This document shows, one piece after another, positions 1-6,617 of a DNA stretch of 10,298 nucleotides. Position numbers and translations under genes: made by a program. The DNA is taken from assembly GCA_946482355.1 (NCBI GenBank), contig CAMLRE010000036.1, forward strand, positions 1 to 10,298, read 5' to 3'. The stretch is from an uncultured Bdellovibrio sp. Its GTDB lineage: Bacteria; Bdellovibrionota; Bdellovibrionia; Bdellovibrionales; Bdellovibrionaceae. Numbering within the stretch: the stretch's first letter is position 1; each line of letters begins with the position of its first letter. Below the pieces are notes generated by a model. It did no database searches, had not been told where the DNA came from, and worked only from the letters and a program-made list of their open reading frames with translations.

Positions 1-681
1 CTGCAAGATCAAATGCGCCAACGCGAAAAGCTAGCGGCCATTGGTCAATTAGCAGCAGGTATTGCCCATGAAATTAGAAATCCGCTTGCGGGTATCAGCG
101 GCAGTATTCAGTTACTTTCAACAGATGCTAAAAATCCAGATGATCAAAAGCTTATGAAGATCATTTTAAAAGAGATTGACCGTTTAAATAACTTAATCAC
201 AGAGTTTTTAGATTACTCAAAACCTGAATCACGTCCAGATCAAAAAATTGATTTGGCGTTGGTGATGAACGATGTGATTCAAAATATTAAAGCCAGCCCG
301 CAAACACCGAAAAACCTGGATTTAGCAATTCAAGTGAATTCGGCGATGATTTTGGGTTACGCGGATAAGTTAAAACAGGCGTTTTTAAATATTTCGATGA
401 ACGCCGTACAAGCGATGTTAAATAACGAAAATCCAAAGCTTGTGATTAAATTAGAAACTTTTGGTGATGAAGTGGTGCTTTCGATTAAAGATAACGGAAG
501 CGGTATGCCAGAAGAAGTGAAGAAAAGAATTTTTGAACCCTTTTTTACGACGAAACCTAAGGGCACTGGCTTAGGGCTTGCTATCACACACAAAGTGCTT
601 GAGTCACATCAAGCGCAGATGCAGATCCACAGTGAAATGGGTGTTGGAACAGAATTTATTTTAAAATTTAAAAAAGCATAA
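1..681 (+). CDS. pilS: Sensor histidine kinase, C-terminal part (PilS/NtrB type)
   Basis: This is the C-terminal catalytic core of a sensor histidine kinase; the reading frame is open from base 1, so the sensor part lies outside the window. Counting from the first visible codon, the H-box AHEIRNPLAGI has its phosphoacceptor His at residue 23 (bases 67-69). The N-box lies near residues 130-134, the G1 box DNGSGM at 164-169, the F-box FEPFFTT just after it, and the G2 box GTGLGL at 188-193. This is a complete HisKA plus HATPase_c module, expected to autophosphorylate on His and pass phosphate to an aspartate on its partner. The response regulator starts 25 nt downstream, so the two form an operon. 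The H-box fits the NtrB/PilS/AtoS group. The name pilS is inferred from the PilR-like partner, because the membrane or PAS sensor region that would discriminate is not visible. Confidence 0.9.
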   Translation: MQDQMRQREKLAAIGQLAAGIAHEIRNPLAGISGSIQLLSTDAKNPDDQKLMKIILKEIDRLNNLITEFLDYSKPESRPDQKIDLALVMNDVIQNIKASPQTPKNLDLAIQVNSAMILGYADKLKQAFLNISMNAVQAMLNNENPKLVIKLETFGDEVVLSIKDNGSGMPEEVKKRIFEPFFTTKPKGTGLGLAITHKVLESHQAQMQIHSEMGVGTEFILKFKKA

Positions 682-706
682 AGAATACATAAACAGGAGA
701 TACATC

Positions 707-2113
707 ATGAAATCACGTATTTTAGTAGTAGATGACGAAGAATCGATCCGAGAGTTTCTCGAGATCATGCTAAAAAAAGAAGGCTACGAAGTTACGACGG
801 CTGAAGACGGAGCTAAAGCCAAAGAAATTCTAACGAAAAAGTCATTTGATATGATTATTTCGGATATGCAAATGCCAAATCTAACAGGTATTGAATTGCT
901 TCGCCATGTTCGCGAAAGCTATCCTGATATCGTGTTCATGATTATCACAGCGTTCGGCACAACTGAAACAGCTGTTGAGGCGATGAAACTTGGTGCTTAC
1001 GATTATTTAACGAAACCGTTTAAAATTGACGAAGTTCGTTTAAATATTGCGAATGCTTTAAGATCTAAAAACTTAGAAACTGAAGTGCGCGTTCTTAAAA
1101 AAGAATTAGTTAAAGAATACTCATTCCAAAACATGGTGGGTAATTCAGATGCTATGCACTCTGTATTTAACTTAATTCAACGTGTATCGCAGGCTCCTAC
1201 AAACGTGTTAATTACGGGTGAATCGGGTACCGGTAAAGAGGTTATCGCTAAAGCTATTCACTATAATGGCCCTTTAAAAGATAAGCCATTTGTTACAGTC
1301 AACTGCGGTGCGATTCCTGAAAACTTAATGGAATCAGAAATGTTCGGTCATAAAAAAGGATCGTTCACAGGCGCTATCGCTGATAAAGCCGGTCTTTTTG
1401 AAGTGGCTGACGGTGGTACTTTATTCTTAGACGAGGTGGGTGAATTACCAGCTTCGATTCAAGTAAAATTACTTCGTGCAATTCAAGAGCGTATTATCCG
1501 CCGCGTAGGTGCGACTGATGATATGAAAGTTGAAGTGCGTATTATTGCTGCGACAAACAGAAATCTTGAAGAGATGGTTTCAAAAAACACATTCCGCCAA
1601 GATTTATTTTACCGTTTAAATGTTATTAATATTAAATCTCCGCCATTACGTGACCGCGCTGAAGATATTCCTTTATTAGCGAATCATTTCTTACGTAAAT
1701 ACAACGATAAGCTTGGAAAACAAATTCAAAGCATTTCAGTTGAAGCGATGGATATTTTAAAGAAATACAATTATCCGGGTAACGTGCGTGAGTTAGAAAA
1801 TATGATCGAGCGCACTGTGGCTTTAGAAGCAGGATCTACGATTTTACCAGAGTCATTACCGCCAATGGTGAATACGCCATCAGGTCGTAAAATGGCTTCA
1901 TCAAATGAAATTGAAATCGGTGATGATGGTTTAGATCTTGATAAGGTTATTGGTCAAATCGAGAAAGAATTATTAATCAAAGCGATTCACGCTTCAAACG
2001 GTGTGAAGAAAAAAGCTGCGAAGTTATTAAAAATTTCATTTCGTTCAATGCGCTACCGTGTTGAGAAGTACTCGTTAGGAGTAATGGGCGACGATGAAAT
2101 GGATGATGAGTAA
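707..2113 (+). CDS. pilR: Sigma54-dependent response regulator, PilR/NtrC family
   Basis: A full-length (468 aa) NtrC-type activator of sigma54 RNA polymerase. Residues 1-120 are a receiver domain with acidic D9/D10, phospho-acceptor D53, T81 and K103. Residues about 142-375 are the AAA+ domain: Walker A GESGTGKE (171-178), the sigma54-contact loop as GSFTGA (218-223), Walker B GGTLFLDE (236-243), arginine-finger candidates R297/R303, and sensor II GNVREL (359-364). Residues about 415-457 form a Fis-type helix-turn-helix ending FRSMRYRVEKYSL, which closely resembles the PilR C-terminus; that, with the adjacent kinase, is why I favour PilR over generic NtrC. An AGGAGA Shine-Dalgarno at 695-700 fixes the ATG. 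The last residues (GDDEMDDE) are an acidic tail. Known PilR proteins drive pilin transcription, but no pilin gene is visible here, so the target is inferred. Confidence 0.88.
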   Translation: MKSRILVVDDEESIREFLEIMLKKEGYEVTTAEDGAKAKEILTKKSFDMIISDMQMPNLTGIELLRHVRESYPDIVFMIITAFGTTETAVEAMKLGAYDYLTKPFKIDEVRLNIANALRSKNLETEVRVLKKELVKEYSFQNMVGNSDAMHSVFNLIQRVSQAPTNVLITGESGTGKEVIAKAIHYNGPLKDKPFVTVNCGAIPENLMESEMFGHKKGSFTGAIADKAGLFEVADGGTLFLDEVGELPASIQVKLLRAIQERIIRRVGATDDMKVEVRIIAATNRNLEEMVSKNTFRQDLFYRLNVINIKSPPLRDRAEDIPLLANHFLRKYNDKLGKQIQSISVEAMDILKKYNYPGNVRELENMIERTVALEAGSTILPESLPPMVNTPSGRKMASSNEIEIGDDGLDLDKVIGQIEKELLIKAIHASNGVKKKAAKLLKISFRSMRYRVEKYSLGVMGDDEMDDE

Positions 2114-2120
2114 AACTGAC

Positions 2121-2198
2121 CTCAAAGGCCCCGTTCCTTCGTTGCTACGGCCTTCGACGTACTGAACGTACGCCTTCGGCCTAAGCGCCTTGTCCTGG
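2121..2198. repeat. GC-rich imperfect palindrome, REP-like
   Basis: The 121-nt gap after the response regulator is far more GC-rich than its surroundings. Bases 2144-2186 form an imperfect inverted repeat: GCT..GGCC (2144-2152) and GTAC (2157-2160) mirror GTAC (2168-2171) and GGCC..AGC (2178-2186). CCTTCG occurs three times on the plus strand (2136, 2151, 2173). No T-run follows either arm, so it is not a standard rho-independent terminator. It looks like a dispersed REP-type intergenic element, which cannot be confirmed from one copy. Confidence 0.45.
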
Positions 2199-2221
2199 TG
2201 CATTTGATATAAGTTTCTTAC

Positions 2222-2227
2222 TAAAAT
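2222..2227 (+). promoter_or_regulatory. Possible -10 box for the outer-membrane protein gene
   Basis: TAAAAT, a 5/6 match to TATAAT, ends 7 nt before the ATG at 2235. No Shine-Dalgarno is present and the -35 position (about 2199, TGCATT) is poor. If used, transcription would begin at or next to the start codon. Confidence 0.35.
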
Positions 2228-2234
2228 CGTTGTA

Positions 2235-3128
2235 ATGAGATTTCGTAAATATCAAATCTTATTCTTAATTCTACTTTTGGGCCCGCGATTGCGGGCTCAA
2301 AGCGTTGATCAGGATCTGATCAATATTATTGAAGTCGAAAAAAATATTCAGTTTAAAAAAGAAAAAGAGCCGACTTATTCTGAACTTGAAATTGGGGTGG
2401 GGTATGGTTATGGGTCGATTGCTGATTATCCGGCATCGGATGAATATTCGCGTAAAAATTTACTCTTACCATTAGTGATCTATCGCGGTGATGTTCTTAA
2501 ATCTGACCAAGAAGAAGGAACTCGGGCTGAGCTTTTTAAATCTCGTGAATTAGAGATTAATTTAAGTTTCGGTGCGCGCTTTAATAATGACAGCGATGGC
2601 AATAAAGCTCGTCTTGGAATGCCGGATTTAAATTATATTTTTGAAACCGGGCCAAGTTTAAGTTACAAACTTTGGAAAGAACCAAAAGTGGGATCGTTAA
2701 GCTTACAAATCCCCCTAAGACTTACTTTTGAGACTGATTTTAAGGCCACAGAATTTTTAGGTTTAGTGTTTGAACCTGAATTAAGGTTTCAAAAATTAAA
2801 TTTTTTAGTGCCGAATTTGTCAGCGATCACGTCTTTGTCTGTGGAGTTTTTCAATGAGCGCGTGGCAAATTACTACTATCAGGTGGAGGATCGGTACGTA
2901 ACTGTTGATCGCCAAGCCTACGATGCAAAGCCTGGGTTATCCACACTGAGCTTCGGGCAGAACTTTCTTTATGAGTATAATCGTTTTAACTTAATTTTTG
3001 GCGCCACTTACAGTTATTACGGGCGCTCCGAAAATACGGAATCACCACTTTTTAAAAGTGATGCCAACACATCAGTGTTTGCCGCTATTGCATGGTTTTT
3101 CTACCAACGCACTACAGAGCGCCAATAA
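2235..3128 (+). CDS. MipA/OmpV-family outer-membrane protein
   Basis: A 297-residue predicted outer-membrane beta-barrel. Residues 1-21 are a Sec signal peptide (basic MRFRK, hydrophobic core, cleavage likely after ALR-A or just before QS). The mature part alternates polar and hydrophobic residues in strands, with family hallmarks: GYGSIADYPASDEY followed by LLLPLVIYRGDVL (about 60-89), YYYQVEDRYV and RQAYDAKPGLS in the C-terminal half, and a final aromatic strand AAIAWFFYQ. MipA was first described as a scaffold linking a lytic transglycosylase to PBP1B in E. coli, while many relatives are barrels without a proven role, so the function here is open. There is no Shine-Dalgarno. The signal-peptide codons contain two back-to-back hairpins (2275-2323). 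The hydrolase gene follows 47 nt later but has its own promoter. Confidence 0.82.
   Translation: MRFRKYQILFLILLLGPRLRAQSVDQDLINIIEVEKNIQFKKEKEPTYSELEIGVGYGYGSIADYPASDEYSRKNLLLPLVIYRGDVLKSDQEEGTRAELFKSRELEINLSFGARFNNDSDGNKARLGMPDLNYIFETGPSLSYKLWKEPKVGSLSLQIPLRLTFETDFKATEFLGLVFEPELRFQKLNFLVPNLSAITSLSVEFFNERVANYYYQVEDRYVTVDRQAYDAKPGLSTLSFGQNFLYEYNRFNLIFGATYSYYGRSENTESPLFKSDANTSVFAAIAWFFYQRTTERQ
2275..2302 (+). repeat. Intragenic hairpin in signal-peptide codons
   Basis: TTGGGCCCGC (2277-2286) and GCGGGCTCAA (2291-2300) pair around a GATT loop, with one G-U wobble and two more pairs possible at the base. It is unusually stable for this AT-rich region. No T-run follows on either strand, so it is not a terminator. 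Confidence 0.75.
2305..2323 (+). repeat. Perfect inverted repeat directly after the hairpin
   Basis: TTGATCAG (2305-2312) and CTGATCAA (2316-2323) are exact reverse complements around a GAT loop, starting 3 nt after the preceding 12-bp stem. It contains two TGATCA palindromes, each carrying a GATC site. Confidence 0.75.
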
Positions 3129-3137
3129 TTTAAAATA

Positions 3138-3167
3138 TTGCCTGCGTTAAAAAAGCCCGCCTATACT
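3138..3167 (+). promoter_or_regulatory. Sigma70-type promoter for the YiiX-like gene
   Basis: TTGCCT (3138-3143), an 18-nt spacer, then TATACT (3162-3167). The predicted start of transcription (about 3174) is next to the ATG at 3176. With no Shine-Dalgarno present, this predicts a leaderless mRNA. Confidence 0.65.
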
Positions 3168-3175
3168 TACCGTGT

Positions 3176-3784
3176 ATGAAGACTTTATTATGTTGTTTAC
3201 TTTTGTTACCGAATTTAGCGCTGGCCGGCGGAGCTTTAGATAAAAAGCTTGCTGAAGGTGATTTGATCTTTATTCATAGCCAAACAGAACAGGCCGCAGC
3301 GATTGCTGAATCTACGGGATCTCAATGGACTCATGTGGGTATCATCGTTAAAAAAGGCGGCGAGTGGAATGTGGCCGAAGCGGTTGGCCCATTACAAGTG
3401 AATTCCCTAAGATCGTTTATTGCTCGCAGTAAAGATCATAAATACAAAGTCATGCGTTTTAAATATTTCTCGCAAAAAATGGTTCCGCAGCTTTACGTGC
3501 AACTTTATAAATACAATCAGCCATATGATATCTTTTTTGAATGGTCTGATGATCGTATTTACTGTAGCGAATTAACTTACAAAGTTTTTAAAGCTGTAAC
3601 GGGGCATCCGATCGGAAAACTTCAAAGAACCGGTGATTTAAAGTTAGACGGGCCATATACAAAACGACTTATCGAAGAACGTTTAACCGCTATCGGTAAA
3701 GAGTTAAACTTAGAAGAACCAATTCTAACACCGGTGGCGCAAACAGTTGATCCCAACATGACGTTGGTTGAAGAATCATTTTAA
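3176..3784 (+). CDS. Secreted YiiX/YebB-like NlpC/P60 cysteine hydrolase
   Basis: A 202-residue protein with a Sec signal peptide (residues 1-17, cleavage after LALA), followed by the circularly permuted papain-like fold of the YiiX/DUF830 group. Seen directly: GDLIFIHSQT (28-37), the IAESTGSQWTHVGII segment with candidate catalytic His53, Glu68 in VAEAVGP, and YCSELTY with candidate nucleophile Cys130. His before Cys is the order expected of the permuted family. Relatives hydrolyse peptide or amide bonds, often in peptidoglycan or lipid-linked substrates; the substrate here is unknown. The ATG lies directly behind a good promoter, which supports this start. The 3' end overlaps the convergent PaiB-like gene by 9 nt. 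The last 25 or so residues (LTPVAQTVDPNMTLVEESF) are probably a flexible tail. Confidence 0.82.
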   Translation: MKTLLCCLLLLPNLALAGGALDKKLAEGDLIFIHSQTEQAAAIAESTGSQWTHVGIIVKKGGEWNVAEAVGPLQVNSLRSFIARSKDHKYKVMRFKYFSQKMVPQLYVQLYKYNQPYDIFFEWSDDRIYCSELTYKVFKAVTGHPIGKLQRTGDLKLDGPYTKRLIEERLTAIGKELNLEEPILTPVAQTVDPNMTLVEESF

Positions 3785-4381
3785 AAACCAATGCAGCATT
3801 TCACTTGCAAACGGGGCTTTGCTTGTTTGCAAGAATTCTTTCACCGCCTGATAGTCTTCAGATTCGCGGTTTTGGCTTAGTTTAAATTTTCCATCAATCT
3901 GAATAATTTTAAATCGCACACCGACAATCGCTTTAAGTAATCCCAACTTAAATTTTTCTGGTAGCTCGTACTTCCAATTTGTACCGTTACGCTGTTCAAA
4001 AAAATCGACCGAAGTTTTCATTAGAGCGTCAAGCCCTTCGGCATCGTCTATCAATTCAGCTTCGCAAGTAGCTTCGACTGCCGTGTAATTCCAAGTCGGT
4101 ACTTGCGGTGATGTTTTATAAAGCGATGGAGAAATATAACAGTCTGGTCCACGAAAACTGATTAAAGCTTTTTGTGAGGTTAAAACTTTCCACTGTGGAT
4201 TGGCGCGGGCTAAGTGAGCCAGCAAATAAAGTTCACCTTCTTTTTCTTCGACAAAGAAAGGAAGATAACTTGTTTGTAAATTGTTATCAGAAGTTGTGAT
4301 AAGAGTTCCCAAGGGATAGCGGCGGATAAACTCTAATTGTTTTTCTAAATCTTCGACTTGTGAATATTTAGGATTGTACAT
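3776..4381 (-). CDS. paiB: PaiB-family FMN-binding split-barrel protein
   Basis: 201 residues matching the PaiB family from end to end: the start MYNPKYSQVEDLEKQLEFIRRYPLGT, then SYLPFFVEE, AHLARANPQW (near 56-65), ISFRGPDCYISPSLYKT, VPTWNYTAVEA, and the C-terminal KFKLSQNRESED. These segments build the FMN-binding split-barrel dimer. In Bacillus subtilis PaiB is linked with PaiA to repression of sporulation and protease genes and is annotated as a negative transcriptional regulator. Biochemical activity in other bacteria is poorly known, and no paiA-like acetyltransferase sits next to it here. A strong GGAGG at 4391-4387 sets the start, 5 nt upstream of the ATG. It converges on and overlaps the YiiX-like gene by 9 nt, with no room for a separate terminator. 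Confidence 0.9.
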   Translation of the reverse strand: MYNPKYSQVEDLEKQLEFIRRYPLGTLITTSDNNLQTSYLPFFVEEKEGELYLLAHLARANPQWKVLTSQKALISFRGPDCYISPSLYKTSPQVPTWNYTAVEATCEAELIDDAEGLDALMKTSVDFFEQRNGTNWKYELPEKFKLGLLKAIVGVRFKIIQIDGKFKLSQNRESEDYQAVKEFLQTSKAPFASEMLHWFLK

Positions 4382-4508
4382 AAAGGCCTCCGGTCAAACA
4401 GAAGCCCATTTTAAGGATTAGATTTTGTCAGAGTCAATAAAACGCCTATAACGTGTGTTTTAAGCCACTTATGGCACATTGTATTTAAATAGGTAATCTC
4501 TATATCAA

Positions 4509-4528
4509 AGTTATCTATAATAGTTATC
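4509..4528 (+). promoter_or_regulatory. Operator-like direct repeats around a -10 box, ZIP gene
   Basis: AGTTATC occurs at 4509-4515 and again at 4522-4528, and the 6 nt between them are a perfect TATAAT (4516-4521). The 13-bp period and the overlap with the -10 suggest a repressor site. On the opposite strand the repeats read GATAACT, reminiscent of the GATAAT units of Fur-type boxes. The -35 position is poor (about 4493, GGTAAT). The transcript would have about 50 nt of leader. Confidence 0.5.
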
Positions 4529-4577
4529 ATAAATATAGAAAAGACCGATACTTAAAGTAAGCGAAAGGATATGGCTT

Positions 4578-5339
4578 ATGACTTCAGTACTCTGGTTAGG
4601 AATTTTAGGTGGTTTGATCTCGTTTGCTTCAACAGCATTCGGCGCGTTGTTGTCATTAACTCCTGCTAAGTCGGGCCCTTTTTTAAAATTTAAATTTTCA
4701 ATCGACTTTGCTTTAGGCTTAATGCTTTCGGCGGTGGCTTTTTCATTGGTGGCACCAGCGGCTAAAAACTCGCTGAATAATCCAAAATTATTTTTCTTAA
4801 GCCTTATCGGTTTTGCTTTCGGTGCAGTTGTGATTTACGGCTTAAAAGTTTTTATCGAGCGTAAAGAGCACGAAAGCCATGAAAAATCACAGGTCTCATC
4901 ATCACAGTTGGTTTTAGCTCTAGCACTCATTGTGCATAATTTTCCTGAGGGATTAGCCAGCGGCGCCTCGCTTGCGGGTCTAGATTTAAAATCGGCGATT
5001 CCTATTTTATCTTCGATTGCCATTCAAAATATTCCTGAAGGGTTACTTATGGTTTTGTGTTTAAAAGGCATGGGCTGGAATTTGAAAAAATCTTTTATCG
5101 GTGGTTTATTTTCTGGCGTTGTTGAGTTAGCGGGTGGGGTTGTAGCTGGTTTATTACTTTCGCAAGTGAACCAGGCCTTGCCAGTGATTCTTATGATGGC
5201 CGGTGGCGCGATGTTTACCTCGGTTGTGATTGAGCTTAAAGAGCACGGAAACTTTTTAGCCCGTATTAAACAGCCTCAATTTGCTCTGGGGCTATTGGCG
5301 CTGCCATTGCTTACAATGCTCTTACCTAGCTCGTTGTGA
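4578..5339 (+). CDS. ZIP-family divalent metal transporter
   Basis: 253 residues, about eight hydrophobic segments, and both metal-site signatures of ZIP transporters: HNFPEG (residues 120-125) in the fourth segment and QNIPEG (150-155) in the fifth. A hydrophilic loop with His residues (ERKEHESHEK, about 94-103) precedes TM4, as in other ZIPs. The expected role is uptake of Zn, Fe or Mn across the inner membrane; metal choice cannot be read from the sequence. GGA at 4567-4569 lies 8 nt before the ATG at 4578; another ATG at 4571 is out of frame. The operator-like repeats overlapping the -10 (4509-4528) suggest metal-dependent repression. A 34-codon ORF follows 38 nt downstream. Confidence 0.88.
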   Translation: MTSVLWLGILGGLISFASTAFGALLSLTPAKSGPFLKFKFSIDFALGLMLSAVAFSLVAPAAKNSLNNPKLFFLSLIGFAFGAVVIYGLKVFIERKEHESHEKSQVSSSQLVLALALIVHNFPEGLASGASLAGLDLKSAIPILSSIAIQNIPEGLLMVLCLKGMGWNLKKSFIGGLFSGVVELAGGVVAGLLLSQVNQALPVILMMAGGAMFTSVVIELKEHGNFLARIKQPQFALGLLALPLLTMLLPSSL

Positions 5340-5377
5340 GGCGTATTGCCGCAAAGCTTGTAGAGTATGGAGTCGCT

Positions 5378-5482
5378 ATGAAAAAGCCAAAAAAAACAAA
5401 ATCGCTTCCGCTCCCACGTATGGATTATGAATCTGAAAAAGAACTGCTTTCTATTTTAAAGGGTCGCCAAGGTGGCTTGTAG
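5378..5482 (+). CDS. Small ORF, 34 aa, basic N-terminus
   Basis: A 34-codon frame (start MKKPKKTKSLPLPR, end LKGRQGGL, stop TAG at 5480) lies between the ZIP gene and the secreted Gln/Met-rich gene. It begins with ATG, with GGAG (5369-5372) at a good 5-nt spacing. The first eight residues are mostly Lys, followed by a Pro-rich turn and a short amphipathic stretch (YESEKELLSILKG). No membrane segment or known domain is visible. It may be cotranscribed with the ZIP gene. The ribosome-binding site and composition favour a real small protein, but at this length chance cannot be excluded. Confidence 0.45.
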   Translation: MKKPKKTKSLPLPRMDYESEKELLSILKGRQGGL

Positions 5483-5487
5483 ATAGC

Positions 5488-5535
5488 TAGACTGAGGTCT
5501 ACTTGATTTAACCAAGCTAAATGTCGATAGGTCTA
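5488..5535 (+). promoter_or_regulatory. Inverted and direct GTCTA repeats before the GTG start
   Basis: TAGAC (5488-5492) and GTCTA (5497-5501) are inverted around TGAG. AGGTCTA (5495-5501) recurs exactly at 5529-5535, 34 bp on and just before the GTG at 5538. A possible promoter lies between (TTGATT 5503-5508, 17 nt, GATAGG 5526-5531), so the repeats could be regulator half-sites flanking it. The -10 match is weak. Confidence 0.35.
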
Positions 5536-5537
5536 AC

Positions 5538-6515
5538 GTGAGATTTATCGCAAGCTTCATCTTATTTATATCAACATTTGCCGTGGCCCAAACGCCTGTG
5601 GCAACGACGATGACGTTACAGCAGCAGGCGCAAATGGATATGATGATGCGCCAGATGTATCCCCAATATTTAACACCGCAACAGCAATTGCAGTTAGCGC
5701 AGATTCCTCCGGGGCAGCGATTACAGGTCTTGCAAGCGATCAATATGGGTAACAACCAATACGCTATGCAATTCACACCGCAATCGGGCCCGATGATGGG
5801 GCAATCAATGTGGGCGATGAATAACACGCAAAGCCCGTTATTTAATTTTTTCTCAAGCCTTGGTTCAATCACAAAATCAATGGATCGCGCCACATACATG
5901 GAAGCTCGTGAGCCTGTCAGTGCTTATCGTTCACCAGATCCTTCAGAAAACCGTGAACCATCACTTGCAGCTCTAGATACGATGAATCAGGCCACTTCAA
6001 AATTAAAAGATATGAAAAACCCGCAGAAAGCGACTGAGTGTTTGGATTGTATTACTGATCCACAGCCGACGTTGACGGCTGGGCCCATCAGCGGTGCAGG
6101 CACAATTAAAACAAGTGCCGTTGGTGGAAAAAAAGAAGATTTAAACGCCGATGTTAAGTGCTCTTATGGCGGTGAAGTAGTTGATGGTATTCGTTTAACG
6201 TTTAAACAAACGCTTGAAATGAAGATTGAGCACAATAAAGTTTTGTATTTTAAGCTTGTGGCTCAAGACGGAAAAAAGACCTGTGTTATTGATCTAGCCA
6301 ACTTTCCACAAAGGCAAATCGGCAATACAACAAACGTGGGCTTAAACCATAAGAACGGAAAAACTTACGTTGCCATTTATCCTAACAATAAAACTGATAA
6401 GAAAAACCCAGCGGTCAGTGTTGGGGTTAACAACTTTCAGGATTTATGCCCCCAGATGAACCCTAAGCTATTTATGCAGATCGAAGCCGATCCTAAAACA
6501 GGAACTTGTCGTTAA
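5538..6515 (+). CDS. Secreted Gln/Met-rich protein of unknown function
   Basis: 325 residues starting at GTG. That start is chosen because it gives a clean signal peptide (MRFIASFILFISTFAVA, then QTP); the next ATG would remove it. Residues about 25-95 are very rich in Gln and Met (12 Met, about 19 Gln) and probably disordered or coiled. A linker with ECLDC (168, 171) leads to a C-terminal domain (about 200-325) of apparent beta character with four more Cys (208, 249, 304, 324). Six cysteines in an exported protein suggest disulfide bonds. I do not recognise the family. No Shine-Dalgarno precedes the GTG. The exported state is inferred from the signal peptide; whether it stays periplasmic or is released cannot be told. 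Neighbours give no functional clue. Confidence 0.75.
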   Translation: MRFIASFILFISTFAVAQTPVATTMTLQQQAQMDMMMRQMYPQYLTPQQQLQLAQIPPGQRLQVLQAINMGNNQYAMQFTPQSGPMMGQSMWAMNNTQSPLFNFFSSLGSITKSMDRATYMEAREPVSAYRSPDPSENREPSLAALDTMNQATSKLKDMKNPQKATECLDCITDPQPTLTAGPISGAGTIKTSAVGGKKEDLNADVKCSYGGEVVDGIRLTFKQTLEMKIEHNKVLYFKLVAQDGKKTCVIDLANFPQRQIGNTTNVGLNHKNGKTYVAIYPNNKTDKKNPAVSVGVNNFQDLCPQMNPKLFMQIEADPKTGTCR

Positions 6516-6565
6516 AAAATTATAGAGTTATTGCTCAGATGCAATAAAATGACGTTACTCGCCTT

Positions 6566-6587
6566 GTAAAGAATTCAGCCTCTTTAC
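6566..6587 (+). promoter_or_regulatory. Perfect inverted repeat before the XRE gene
   Basis: GTAAAGA (6566-6572) and TCTTTAC (6581-6587) are exact reverse complements separated by 8 nt. The right arm overlaps the putative -35 (TTTACG, 6583-6588) of the downstream regulator, so this could be an autoregulatory operator. It has no T-run that would make it a terminator. Confidence 0.45.
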
Positions 6588-6611
6588 GTAAATAAAAAAT
6601 TATTATATAAC
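6583..6611 (+). promoter_or_regulatory. Promoter of the XRE-type gene
   Basis: TTTACG (6583-6588), 17 nt, TATAAC (6606-6611). The predicted transcription start falls at or beside the ATG at 6618, and no Shine-Dalgarno is present: a leaderless configuration. Confidence 0.55.
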
Positions 6612-6617
6612 TAGGGC

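Noticed and set aside
218..223. GSFTGA instead of GAFTGA in the sigma54 contact loop (protein positions of the regulator)
   Set aside because: Ser at this position is a common variant in functional activators, so it is not a sign of loss of function.
357..593. 78-aa minus-strand frame inside the histidine kinase
   Set aside because: It overlaps the conserved ATPase motifs of the kinase in antisense and has no family signature.
4835..5023. 62-aa minus-strand frame inside the ZIP gene
   Set aside because: It covers the conserved HNFPEG region in antisense and has no independent support.
5456..5899. 147-aa Cys-rich frame on the minus strand
   Set aside because: It lies antisense to the Gln/Met-rich secreted protein; the Cys runs are a by-product of that gene's codons, and no ribosome-binding site supports it.
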